A DNA stretch of 64,000 nucleotides from an uncultured Methanoregula sp. (GTDB lineage Archaea; Halobacteriota; Methanomicrobia; Methanomicrobiales; Methanospirillaceae): positions 1,612,001 through 1,676,000 of the forward strand of contig NZ_OY787453.1 in the NCBI RefSeq assembly GCF_963678795.1, given 5' to 3'. Of the stretch, positions 53,984-62,930 are shown piece after piece; within the stretch, counting starts at the first letter, position 1; each line of letters opens with the position of its first letter. Under the pieces are notes generated by a model that did not search any database, had not been told where the DNA came from, and worked only from the letters and a program-made list of their open reading frames with translations. The translations under genes and the position numbers were made by a program.

Positions 53984-55327
53984 ATGGAAGAGACTTATCT
54001 CATCGAGATCCGCCTTGCACGAACCAAATGGCGGATCCGGAACACTATACTCGCCATTGCCGGTGCGTTCCATCTCGAACCCTACATGGAACGCCACCCC
54101 CACATCACCCTTTTTGGCCCGCTGGTCCTGCACCCTGGCACAACACCGGAAGATCTTCTCGATACAATCGGCAGGATTGCATGCGGATACGGGCCGGTCC
54201 CGTTCCTGTTCAACGGGTGGGAGATGCGGCAGGGTATGCACGGCAGCGTCATCGCGTTTGGCGTCATTCCCTCGAAAGCATTGAGAGACCTCTCCCGGGA
54301 CCTGGCTGCTTCACTCTGCCCTGTTGCTGACAGCCTCAATGCATGGGACAAAGAGCCCGATGCGAAATGGTTTCACATAACGGTTGCCAACAAGCTCGAA
54401 ACGGAGCAGGCTTCCTATTGTATCTCCCGGCTGGACTGGCAGGAACCCAAAAAAACAGCATACCATATTGAAAAAACAGGGTTTTTCGGACGAATCCTCA
54501 TTGGCCTCAAAAAAATCCTGCACAGACATGACACCGGACACTTCCCCCCGCTTCTTCTGGACGGGACCGGCCTCCGGATTACCATTATGCAGAATGACGA
54601 TATCCTTGCCGAGTACGATCTCCTGGAAAAACGCTGGATATATGGCGATCACAGCCACGACAGCAGGTCATGGCAGGAGACACTCGGGAATTACCGCCGT
54701 TTTATGGGCTTTGAACTCGGGGGTACCCGGAGTACTGACGAGGGGGATATCTTCGTTATTGCCGACATGCACCTTGGCCACGCCAATATCATCCGCTACT
54801 GTTCCCGCCCGTTCATCTTCTCTGACTGTGCCGAGATGGATTCGGTGCTGATACGAAACTGGAACTTTACCGTTGACGGGAACGCGGAGATCTACCACGT
54901 CGGCGACCTGCAGTACGGCAGAGATGCTCCCCCGGTTACAGGATATCTCCAGCAGCTGGGGGGCAGGGCCACATTCATAACCGGGAATCATGACGGGGAG
55001 ATGCCCGGGTGGATGGAACATACCGAGCTCTCCTATCAAGGTACCCGTTTCTTCCTTGTTCACGATCCAAATAATGCACCCCCGGGTTTTGATGGATGGG
55101 TTATCCACGGCCACCACCATAACAACGAGCTCCGGTATTTCCCTTTCATGGATTTTGCAAACCGTCGGATAAATGTCAGCGTTGAAGTTATCGGATACGT
55201 GCCGGTCAGCCTCCGTGAGATTCTCTCCCGGATCCGTGAACACGAAAAGAGCGGGACAACGGGATCGCTACTACTCCGGTTCCCCCACGTGCTGCCGGAA
55301 GACACGCGAAAAGATCCCGGCCGGTAG
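53984..55327 (+). CDS. 2H phosphoesterase fused to a calcineurin-like phosphoesterase
   Basis: The protein has 447 residues. The N-terminal half (about 1-200) is a 2H domain with His40-x-Thr42 in P-H-I-T-L-F-G-P and His131-x-Thr133 in W-F-H-I-T-V-A. The C-terminal half (about 255-430) is a metallophosphoesterase with D261-M-H263, G-D308, G-N335-H-D337, V-H-D and G-H377-H-H, a complete dimetal site. The pair suggests sequential cleavage of a cyclic or 2'-5' phosphodiester and then the phosphomonoester, perhaps in RNA-end or nucleotide repair. It resembles the stand-alone 2H protein at 24852-25481. Confidence 0.8.
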   Translation: MEETYLIEIRLARTKWRIRNTILAIAGAFHLEPYMERHPHITLFGPLVLHPGTTPEDLLDTIGRIACGYGPVPFLFNGWEMRQGMHGSVIAFGVIPSKALRDLSRDLAASLCPVADSLNAWDKEPDAKWFHITVANKLETEQASYCISRLDWQEPKKTAYHIEKTGFFGRILIGLKKILHRHDTGHFPPLLLDGTGLRITIMQNDDILAEYDLLEKRWIYGDHSHDSRSWQETLGNYRRFMGFELGGTRSTDEGDIFVIADMHLGHANIIRYCSRPFIFSDCAEMDSVLIRNWNFTVDGNAEIYHVGDLQYGRDAPPVTGYLQQLGGRATFITGNHDGEMPGWMEHTELSYQGTRFFLVHDPNNAPPGFDGWVIHGHHHNNELRYFPFMDFANRRINVSVEVIGYVPVSLREILSRIREHEKSGTTGSLLLRFPHVLPEDTRKDPGR

Positions 55328-55391
55328 CCCCGCCCGGACATAACATTTTTACATCTCCGTGATGCATCTCACTCCAGGGAGTAACGGCATC

Positions 55392-56762
55392 ATGATCTTT
55401 GAACGTATTGTTTCCCGGGGTCTTGCACAGAATTCATTTTTCATAGGGTCGGGGCAGGTCGCCGCAGTGATCGATCCCCGGAGGGACTGCGGGATTTACC
55501 TTGACCTTGCAGAGCAGCACGAGTGCGTGATCACGCACATCTTCGAGACACACCGGAACGAGGATTATGTATCCGGGTCTGCTGAACTCAGCGGGCGGTG
55601 CGGTGCCGAAATCTGCCACGGGAGCCGCATGGACTTCACATACGGAAGACCGGCACATGATGGCGACCATTTCACTATCGGGACTCTGGAGATAACGGTA
55701 CTCGAGACACCGGGGCACACGGAAGAGAGCATCTCGCTCGTTGTCCGGGACCGGGATGTCTCGGACCAGCCCTACATGGTCTTCTGCGGGGACACGCTCT
55801 TTTCCGGGGATATTGCCCGGACAGATTTTTTCGGACCGGCAAGAAAAGCGGAGATGGCAGAGAAGATCTTTTGTTCCATCACGGAAAAACTTCTCCCGCT
55901 TGGCGATGGGGTGATCGTCTGCCCGGCCCACGGCGCAGGATCGATCTGCGGCGGAGAGATCGCGGATCACCCGTTTACCACTATCGGATACGAGAGAAAG
56001 ACAAACCCGGTCCTTCTGCTCGGGAAAGAGGGGTTTGTTGCCAAAAGGATCACTGAATCCCCGTATCTCCCCCCGTATTTCCGGACCATGGAACACTACA
56101 ACCGGGTGGGTGCCCCGCTGCTGCCAAGGGATCCCCGTCTCCTCCCGCTCACCGTCATGGAGGTGAACGAATACCGCAAAACCGGCTGCCTGGTGATCGA
56201 TATCCGCGCTCCCACCAGTTTCGGGGCCGGGCATATACCTGAAAGCCTCTCGCTCTGGCGCGACGGGATCTCCGCGTTCCTTGGCTGGTTCGCCGATTAC
56301 AAAAAACCGATCGTTCTCGTCGACGATTTCAACCAGAACCTTGAGGAAGTATACCGCCATTTGATCCGGCTCGGGTACGATAACACTGCCGGCTTCCTGG
56401 CCGGGGGCTTTCCCGCATGGACACGGGCTGCGAAGGAGATCAGCACTCTCCCGACGTGCTCGGTTCACTATCTCAAAAAGCACCTGGAATCCGCGACCCC
56501 GTTTCTCCTTGACGTCAGGGATATCAGGAACCGACGTACTGCCGGTTTTATCCGGGGATCGGATCACATCTATGCAGGGGAGGTCCCGCAGTACCTTGAC
56601 CGTATCCCGAGAGATGAACCGGTATTCGTGTACTGCGACGCGGGATACAAGGGAAGCCTTGCAGCAAGTTTCCTTGCCGCACAGAACTACCGCAACGTCA
56701 CGAACGTCCTTGGGGGTATGACGGCCTGGAAACAGGCCGGGTTCCGGATTGAGAAAGGGTGA
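55392..56762 (+). CDS. Metallo-beta-lactamase / double-rhodanese protein (persulfide dioxygenase-like)
   Basis: The protein has 456 residues. An N-terminal MBL domain (about 1-235) has the variant metal motif T-H-R-N-E-D seen in the persulfide-dioxygenase/CstB group, and C-G-D-T-L-F-S-G-D. Two rhodanese domains follow: the first (about 250-345) lacks the catalytic Cys, and the second (about 360-455) has Cys415 in V-Y-C-D-A-G-Y-K-G. Relatives oxidise or transfer sulfane sulfur in low-molecular-weight persulfides. In a methanogen the job is more likely persulfide handling than full oxygen-dependent oxidation. The start is the ATG at 55392 after GGGAGT. Confidence 0.78.
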   Translation: MIFERIVSRGLAQNSFFIGSGQVAAVIDPRRDCGIYLDLAEQHECVITHIFETHRNEDYVSGSAELSGRCGAEICHGSRMDFTYGRPAHDGDHFTIGTLEITVLETPGHTEESISLVVRDRDVSDQPYMVFCGDTLFSGDIARTDFFGPARKAEMAEKIFCSITEKLLPLGDGVIVCPAHGAGSICGGEIADHPFTTIGYERKTNPVLLLGKEGFVAKRITESPYLPPYFRTMEHYNRVGAPLLPRDPRLLPLTVMEVNEYRKTGCLVIDIRAPTSFGAGHIPESLSLWRDGISAFLGWFADYKKPIVLVDDFNQNLEEVYRHLIRLGYDNTAGFLAGGFPAWTRAAKEISTLPTCSVHYLKKHLESATPFLLDVRDIRNRRTAGFIRGSDHIYAGEVPQYLDRIPRDEPVFVYCDAGYKGSLAASFLAAQNYRNVTNVLGGMTAWKQAGFRIEKG

Positions 56763-56835
56763 TCGTTCATTTTTTTCACGCAGGATTTAACAAGGTTTAT
56801 CTGGTTCTATTGGTCATGCAGATTGTTGTGATTGT

Positions 56836-57312
56836 ATGGAGATCATCAAGATCCCGCGGATGGAAAAACAGGAATACGATAAGCTGATTGAGAAAGGCTA
56901 CGTCTGCCGGATCGCGTTCCAGGGTGAGAAGTACCCGTACATCGCCCCGTTCCTCTACGTCTTTGACGGCTCATTCATGTATTTTCTCTCGACGAAATAC
57001 GGCAAGAAACTAGAGTACTTCCGGAAAAGCCCGTATGTGTCCGTAGAGATAGAGAAATACACAAAAGATCTCTCATCGTACACGTTTGTCACACTCCAGG
57101 GATACCTTGAGGAAGTCCAAGATTCCATTGAGAAGAAGATCATCAGGGAAAAGTTCGTGGACCTTATTGTTGAACGCAATCTCTCGTGCAATATCATGGC
57201 GGCGCTCGGCCACTCCCCAACGGAAGCTCCGGTTGCCATAGCCGAAGAGGAGCGTTCCCTGGTCTGGAAACTGGTCGGGGTCAAGGACCTGGTTGCCCTG
57301 AAAAATCTCTGA
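56836..57312 (+). CDS. Pyridoxamine 5'-phosphate oxidase-fold flavoprotein
   Basis: A 158-residue protein of the split-beta-barrel PPOX family: opening R-M-E-K-Q-E-Y-D-K-L-I, Y-V-C-R-I-A-F, then Y-P-Y-I-A-P-F-L-Y-V with F-L-S-T-K-Y-G-K-K-L at the flavin-phosphate site. It probably binds FMN or F420 and reduces or binds an unknown small molecule. A T8 run (57315-57322) after the stop is a likely terminator. Confidence 0.75.
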   Translation: MEIIKIPRMEKQEYDKLIEKGYVCRIAFQGEKYPYIAPFLYVFDGSFMYFLSTKYGKKLEYFRKSPYVSVEIEKYTKDLSSYTFVTLQGYLEEVQDSIEKKIIREKFVDLIVERNLSCNIMAALGHSPTEAPVAIAEEERSLVWKLVGVKDLVALKNL

Positions 57313-57439
57313 ACTTTTTTTTGGGCCCGGGGAATGAACAACGTTCCGGACAGAACACCAGCGTTTGTGAACCCGGCGGGTTATTCCGCTGCGTTTATGC
57401 AGCTGGCCGGACCAGACTTCATTGGGAAAATCACTATCC

Positions 57440-58165
57440 ATGCAGGCCGAACCATTCCTCATCGTTACCGGGACGGGAATCCTCGTAATAATCATATCAA
57501 TGGCACTCGACCGGGTCTGGGCCGGTGTAACCCCGGTGAGGGGAATCTATTATTGCATCCGGGCTCCCGGCATTGTTCTCCATGAATGCTCCCACATCCT
57601 TGGTTGCTTCATCACCGGTGCGAAGATTCAGAACATTGTCTTCTTCTCAAAAGAGGGCGGTTCGGTTACGTATACCCGCCCGCTCATTCCATGGTTCGGT
57701 GATGTCATCATCTCAACGGCCCCGCTCTTCTGCATCCCGCTCATCCTCTCGGGAGTGACCTGGGGCTTTGCCACGTACCTCGGCTGCACGTTCCCGACAT
57801 TTCCTGATACGCTCTCTGCCGGTACCGTGCAGATGGCGGGAGCCGGGATTATCAGCCTCTTTACCGCTAATCTCGTATACCGGCAGAATCCATGGTTCCT
57901 GCTTTACCTGTACCTCACGGTAAGTCTCGTGCTCTCGGTTGCCCCAAGCCCCCAGGATCTCCGGAATGCAGCCATCGGGATCTTCATTATCGCCATTGCC
58001 GGCATCCTGGTCTTCTGGAGCAATATCCCGTGGCTGGTCACCGCAGCCATGGAGATCACCCGCATTGCCGGTCTTGGCTTTACTACGGGGCTGGTATTCG
58101 GGCTCATCGCGCTTGCCTGCTCGCTTCCCCTTATCGTGTGGTATGCATATACCCGGATCCGGTAA
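57440..58165 (+). CDS. Polytopic membrane protein with HExxH motif (putative intramembrane metalloprotease)
   Basis: The protein has 241 residues and about seven membrane helices. His48-Glu49-Cys-Ser-His52 lies at the start of a helix, in G-I-V-L-H-E-C-S-H-I-L-G, the usual zinc-protease position in site-2-type and related membrane proteases. A second ligand motif (such as N/D-P-x-x-D-G) is not obvious, so catalytic function is unproven. It ends 60 nt before mutS and may be cotranscribed only by read-through. The ATG at 57440 is chosen over a TTG at 57422. Confidence 0.6.
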   Translation: MQAEPFLIVTGTGILVIIISMALDRVWAGVTPVRGIYYCIRAPGIVLHECSHILGCFITGAKIQNIVFFSKEGGSVTYTRPLIPWFGDVIISTAPLFCIPLILSGVTWGFATYLGCTFPTFPDTLSAGTVQMAGAGIISLFTANLVYRQNPWFLLYLYLTVSLVLSVAPSPQDLRNAAIGIFIIAIAGILVFWSNIPWLVTAAMEITRIAGLGFTTGLVFGLIALACSLPLIVWYAYTRIR

Positions 58166-58224
58166 GCCGGGCAAAATCGATCAGATCGGTATTAATTGAT
58201 CTGAAAGGCTACATTTCTGCACCC

Positions 58225-60903
58225 ATGGTACGTGAATTATCCGGAGAGCCCGCAAACGAAGCTGAGAACGGTGTACGTCTCACGCCGGTGATGAAACAGT
58301 ACCTGGAGCTCAAGGAGAAATATCCCGATACCATTGTCCTCTTCCGGATAGGGGATTTCTACGAGACCTTCAATGAAGACGCAGAACTCATCTCCCGTGA
58401 GCTCGAGATCGTGCTCACGTCGCGATCCCGGATCGGTGATAACCGCATCCCGCTTGCCGGTGTCCCGTACCACGCAGCCGACGGGTACATTGCAAAACTG
58501 GTAAGCCGGGGGTTCAGGGTAGCGGTCTGCGAACAGGTGGAAGACCCCAAAACCGCAAAAGGTATCGTGAAGCGGGAGATCGTGCGGGTTATCACACCAG
58601 GTACCGTTATCGATTCCTCGATGCTTCCATCCGCTGCGGCAACCTACCTTATGGCTATCTGTCCCGATGCGCAGGCAAAGGATTGGGGCCTTGCACTCCT
58701 GGATATCTCGACCGGTGAATTCTTTGTGGCCCGTACCGGGCATGACCCGGGTCTCCAGAATATCCTCTCCGAGATCGCACGCTACCATCCGGCCGAGTGC
58801 ATCGTGCCACAGGGGTCGGGGCCGGAACTCCGCGATCGTCTGCAGGAACGGGGTGTTGTGGTCACACCGTTCCGGGACAACGCATTTATCGAAGCGGAAG
58901 CCCGCCGCTCGCTTACCGGCCATTTCCGCGTGGCCTCCCTTGCCGGTTACGGGTGCGATGACTGCCCTGCGGCGATCGGGGCCGCGGGAGCTGCCCTGAC
59001 CTATGCAAAGGAGACACAGTTCTCTCCCCTTACGCATATCAGCAGTCTCTCGATGAGGTCCGCCACCGACAGTATGATGCTCGATGCCATCACGCTGCGC
59101 AATCTCGAGATAAAGGAGAGCATCCGGGGGGGCAGCCGGGGCTCAACGCTCGTCTCGTCGCTTGACCTGACAAAAACACCGATGGGAAGCAGGCTCATGA
59201 GCCGCACCATCTGCAGGCCCCTCACGGATATTGCCCTGATCAACCTGCGGCTGGATGGCGTGGAATTCCTTGCCGGTCATACCGCTCTTCGCCTTGCCTT
59301 ACGCTCTGACCTCTCCCGTTGTTCCGATATCGAGCGGATAGCTGCCCGTATAGCGTATGGGAATGCCGGCCCCCGCGACCTGCTCGCGCTTGCCGAGACC
59401 CTGTCATCCCTGCCCGGTCTCCGTTCAACGCTGGAAGGTGCCGGGAGATCTGCGTTGCCGTCTATCCTGGGAGATGCACTGGCCGGGATCCGGGAAATGC
59501 CCCAGACCATCGATCTCATCCGCAGAGCCATCATTGACGATCCCCCGGCCATTGCCCGGAACGGGGGTGTTATCCGCCCGGGATTTTCCGGGGAACTTGA
59601 CGGTATCCGGGGAGTGCTCCATTCAGGAAAGGACTGGATCGTTGAACTCCAGACGCAGGAGCGGGAGAAGACCGGGATCAAGTCGCTCAAGATTGGGTAC
59701 AACCGGATCTTCGGCTATTACATTGATGTCAGCCGGCCCAATCTTGCCCTTGTTCCTGCCCACTACGAGCGCAAGCAGACCACCGCAACCGGCGAGCGCT
59801 ACACCCTGCCCGAGCTGCGGCAGAAAGAAGCGCTCATCACAAACGCGGATGAGCGCGTGCTTGCCCTCGAACGGGAACTCTATACGGGGCTCATTGCAAA
59901 ACTCCGGGAAGAGATCCCCTCCCTCCAGGCCATTGCAGGGGGAGTTGCCGTGCTGGATGTATCCGCGGCACTCGCGGAAGTGGCACAGAAGCGGGACTAT
60001 GTCCGGCCCCAGCTTAACGATTCCGACACGCTCGTTATCCGTGACGGTCGCCACCCGGTTGTGGAACAGGGGGTCCGCGGGGGGTTTGTACCCAACGATG
60101 CCGAGCTCTCCGGCAGCCGGACCCAGATCATGATTATCACCGGCGCCAACATGGCGGGTAAATCCACCTTCATGCGCTCGGTTGCCCTCACCTGCATTAT
60201 GGCGCAGGCCGGCAGTTTTGTCCCGGCCCGGCATGCGAGCATCGGCATCATCGACCGGATCTTCACCCGCGTAGGGGCGTTTGACGACCTTGCAAGCGGC
60301 CAGAGCACGTTCTTTGTCGAGATGCTCGAACTCGCCAATATCCTCAACAACATCACGCCAAGAAGCCTCGTTATACTCGACGAGATTGGGCGGGGCACGA
60401 GCACAGCGGACGGGAGTTCGATTGCAAAAGCGGTGCTCGAGTTCCTGCACGGGAAGACAGCATCCGGGCCAAAGACCCTTTTTGCCACGCACTTTCACGA
60501 GCTCATCGCCATGGAAGAGAACCTGAAGCGGGTGAAAAATTACCATTTTGCGGTCAGGGAGACAAAGGAGGACGTGGTCTTCCTCCGCAAGCTCATTCCC
60601 GGTGCAACGGACAAGAGTTATGGTATCCACGTTGCCCGTCTGGCGGGTATACCAAAGAAAGTGACCGACCGGGCAGAAGTCCTTCTCGATGAAGACAGGA
60701 ACCGTCCGACACCCGCCGGGATACGCCCCCAGCGCTACACCCAGATCCTGCTTGTCGATGATCACGAGCCAAAGGAAGTTCCGGCACTCCGCCACCCGGT
60801 TCTGGACGAGCTGGAACAACTCAACCCGGACGAGATGACACCCATGCAGGCGCTTTCGGCTCTTGCAGAACTCAAGAGAGCACTCACTTCCCGTAAAGGC
60901 TGA
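58225..60903 (+). CDS. mutS: DNA mismatch repair protein MutS (MutS1 type)
   Basis: An 892-residue, full-length bacterial-type MutS1. The mismatch-recognition F-x-E is Phe45-Tyr-Glu47 in G-D-F-Y-E. The ATPase has T-G-A-N-M-A-G-K646-S-T, D-E-I-G-R-G-T-S and A-T-H-F-H-E-L. The C-terminus carries a Y-T-Q-I-L-L-V segment, reminiscent of a sliding-clamp-binding peptide but not a good consensus. It binds mismatches and recruits MutL. A TATA-like TATTAATT (58190-58197) about 30 nt before ATG 58225 and no ribosome site suggest a leaderless start; the longer upstream reading frame overlaps the HExxH gene and is rejected. mutL follows after 2 nt. Confidence 0.92.
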   Translation: MVRELSGEPANEAENGVRLTPVMKQYLELKEKYPDTIVLFRIGDFYETFNEDAELISRELEIVLTSRSRIGDNRIPLAGVPYHAADGYIAKLVSRGFRVAVCEQVEDPKTAKGIVKREIVRVITPGTVIDSSMLPSAAATYLMAICPDAQAKDWGLALLDISTGEFFVARTGHDPGLQNILSEIARYHPAECIVPQGSGPELRDRLQERGVVVTPFRDNAFIEAEARRSLTGHFRVASLAGYGCDDCPAAIGAAGAALTYAKETQFSPLTHISSLSMRSATDSMMLDAITLRNLEIKESIRGGSRGSTLVSSLDLTKTPMGSRLMSRTICRPLTDIALINLRLDGVEFLAGHTALRLALRSDLSRCSDIERIAARIAYGNAGPRDLLALAETLSSLPGLRSTLEGAGRSALPSILGDALAGIREMPQTIDLIRRAIIDDPPAIARNGGVIRPGFSGELDGIRGVLHSGKDWIVELQTQEREKTGIKSLKIGYNRIFGYYIDVSRPNLALVPAHYERKQTTATGERYTLPELRQKEALITNADERVLALERELYTGLIAKLREEIPSLQAIAGGVAVLDVSAALAEVAQKRDYVRPQLNDSDTLVIRDGRHPVVEQGVRGGFVPNDAELSGSRTQIMIITGANMAGKSTFMRSVALTCIMAQAGSFVPARHASIGIIDRIFTRVGAFDDLASGQSTFFVEMLELANILNNITPRSLVILDEIGRGTSTADGSSIAKAVLEFLHGKTASGPKTLFATHFHELIAMEENLKRVKNYHFAVRETKEDVVFLRKLIPGATDKSYGIHVARLAGIPKKVTDRAEVLLDEDRNRPTPAGIRPQRYTQILLVDDHEPKEVPALRHPVLDELEQLNPDEMTPMQALSALAELKRALTSRKG

Positions 60904-60905
60904 CC

Positions 60906-62699
60906 ATGGATCCGAAAAACCCCGCCCCGGTAATCCGCGTTCTCGACACGGCAACAGTCAACAAGATAGCTGCCGGCGAAGTTGTGGACCGGCCGGCTTC
61001 GGTGATGAAAGAGCTCATCGAGAACGCTATCGATGCAGGTGCCCGGACTATCCGCATCGGGATCACCTCTTCCGATGGCGGAATAACCACAATCCGTGTA
61101 ACCGATGACGGCTGGGGTATGCTGCCCTCCGATGCACTTCTCGCATTCACGCAGCATGCCACGAGCAAGATCGTCACCATCGATGATCTCAATCACATTG
61201 CAACGCTCGGCTTTCGGGGAGAAGCGCTTGCCAGTATCGCTGCAGTCTCGCGGGTAACGCTTCTCACAAAACCAAAGGGAAGCGGCACTGCAGCAGGCAC
61301 AAAGATTGTGGTATATGGGGGAAAAGTCCTGGAGCAGCAGGAGACCGGTACTCCGGAAGGAACAACTATTCTTGTCGAGGAACTCTTCTTCAACACGCCA
61401 GCCCGGAAAAAGTTCTTAAAAAGCCTCAACACCGAACTTGCCCACATTCACACGGTCCTCGAGGGTATCTGTCTTGCATGGCCGCAGATATCGTTCCGGT
61501 TCTTTTACAACGAACGCGAGCAGCTGGTGACCGACCGCTCGGAACATGCTCTTGATACCATTGCCAGGATTTACGGCAGCGAACTCGCACGGATGCTGAT
61601 TCAGGTCAGCCATTCTGAACCATTCGTGAAGATCAGCGGCTACATTGCACCGCCTTCCCTTGCCCGCAAGGACACCTCCCGGCTGATCGTTGCCATCAAC
61701 CGGCGCTATGTGTCATCCCCCCTCATCAGCAATGCGGTAAAGGAAGGCTACGGCACCCTGCTGCCCCGGGACCGGATACCGGTTGCCTTCCTCACGCTTG
61801 CGATCGATACAGCGCTTGTTGATGTGAACGTGCACCCCACAAAAAAAGAAGTCCGGCTCTCCCGGGAGAACGAGATCCGGGAGACCGTCCGGAACGCAGT
61901 TAATACAGCACTGCTCAGCCGTGACCTGATCCCGGCTGCCGCAGCACCGGAGCAGCTCATGGAATGCCTGATACCGGCTATGGAAGAACCGGTTATTCAT
62001 GAATATCAGGGGGGTGAGACCCTCCCCGATGGGGTTTTCGAATCTACACATATCGGAACGCTCTCATCCGACCAGCACCTCCGCCAGACTGAACTTCCGA
62101 CGGGCTCCCCGGGAACCCTGCCGAAGATTCCCGCGATGGAAGTAATCGGGGAGTTTGGCGGCATCTACATCCTTGCGCGGACCAGCACTGATGAACTCGT
62201 AATCATCGACCAGCACGCGGCCCATGAACGGATTCTCTATGAGCAGGTGGCACGGCAGGATCCCGGGCACCAGTCACAGGAACTCATCGCGCCGGTCATT
62301 CTTCACCGCACCCCCCGGGATACCGCAGTCATCCGCGATCTCCTGCCCGCCCTTGCCCGGGAAGGATTTGTTCTCGAAGATTTCGGCAGGGACACATTCC
62401 TTGTCCGGGCTATCCCGGTCGTTCTTGGCAGGACGGAAGGGACCGGAATTATTGATGAGATCATCAGCGATCTTGTCAGTCCGGATTCTGCCAGATCTGT
62501 CACCAACCGGGAGCGGCTCACCCGGATCATTGCGTGCCGGGGGGCCATCAAGGCCGGAACTGTACTGACCCGTGAGCAGTGCCAGCGGGTAATAGACCAG
62601 CTGCGCCTGACAACAAGCCCGTTCACCTGCCCCCATGGCCGTCCGACCATCATCCGTTTCACCCGTGAAGATCTCGACGCGATGTTCAAGCGGATTTGA
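60906..62699 (+). CDS. mutL: DNA mismatch repair protein MutL, endonuclease type
   Basis: The protein has 597 residues. The N-terminal GHKL ATPase (about 8-340) has A-G-E-V-V-D-R-P-A, E-N-A-I-D-A-G, D-D-G-W-G and F-R-G-E-A-L. The C-terminal domain carries the metal-binding endonuclease motif D435-Q-H-A-A-H-E441-R-x-x-x-E and the closing C575-P-H-G-R-P. MutL of this kind nicks DNA itself, as in organisms without MutH. It begins 2 nt after mutS, so the two form an operon. Confidence 0.92.
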   Translation: MDPKNPAPVIRVLDTATVNKIAAGEVVDRPASVMKELIENAIDAGARTIRIGITSSDGGITTIRVTDDGWGMLPSDALLAFTQHATSKIVTIDDLNHIATLGFRGEALASIAAVSRVTLLTKPKGSGTAAGTKIVVYGGKVLEQQETGTPEGTTILVEELFFNTPARKKFLKSLNTELAHIHTVLEGICLAWPQISFRFFYNEREQLVTDRSEHALDTIARIYGSELARMLIQVSHSEPFVKISGYIAPPSLARKDTSRLIVAINRRYVSSPLISNAVKEGYGTLLPRDRIPVAFLTLAIDTALVDVNVHPTKKEVRLSRENEIRETVRNAVNTALLSRDLIPAAAAPEQLMECLIPAMEEPVIHEYQGGETLPDGVFESTHIGTLSSDQHLRQTELPTGSPGTLPKIPAMEVIGEFGGIYILARTSTDELVIIDQHAAHERILYEQVARQDPGHQSQELIAPVILHRTPRDTAVIRDLLPALAREGFVLEDFGRDTFLVRAIPVVLGRTEGTGIIDEIISDLVSPDSARSVTNRERLTRIIACRGAIKAGTVLTREQCQRVIDQLRLTTSPFTCPHGRPTIIRFTREDLDAMFKRI

Positions 62700-62930
62700 A
62701 TCGGTTACGTATTCCGGAAAGAGAGAGGAATTAAATGGCTGGTATATGCAGTGTCTCACCTCATTGAGGAGAAGATGTTGCACACACCCGGGCCAATAGA
62801 AATCCGCTGAAATAATAAACTAAAATCAGGATTATTTTCAAGTATTGTGTTTTTTGTCACAACCTGAACAATTATTATTCCCGTCAATCCACAAGAGAGG
62901 GAACAACTCCAGCAGGCCCGGGGGAAACTC

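Noticed and set aside
55434..56567. Minus-strand open frame (377 codons) opposite the MBL-rhodanese gene
   Set aside because: Antisense shadow; no motif, and the plus-strand protein is convincing.
57892..58224. N-terminal extension of mutS upstream of ATG 58225
   Set aside because: It overlaps the HExxH membrane gene in another frame, has no MutS-like sequence, and the TATA element fits a start at 58225.
59623..60954. Minus-strand open frame (443 codons) opposite mutS
   Set aside because: Antisense shadow of the MutS ATPase region.
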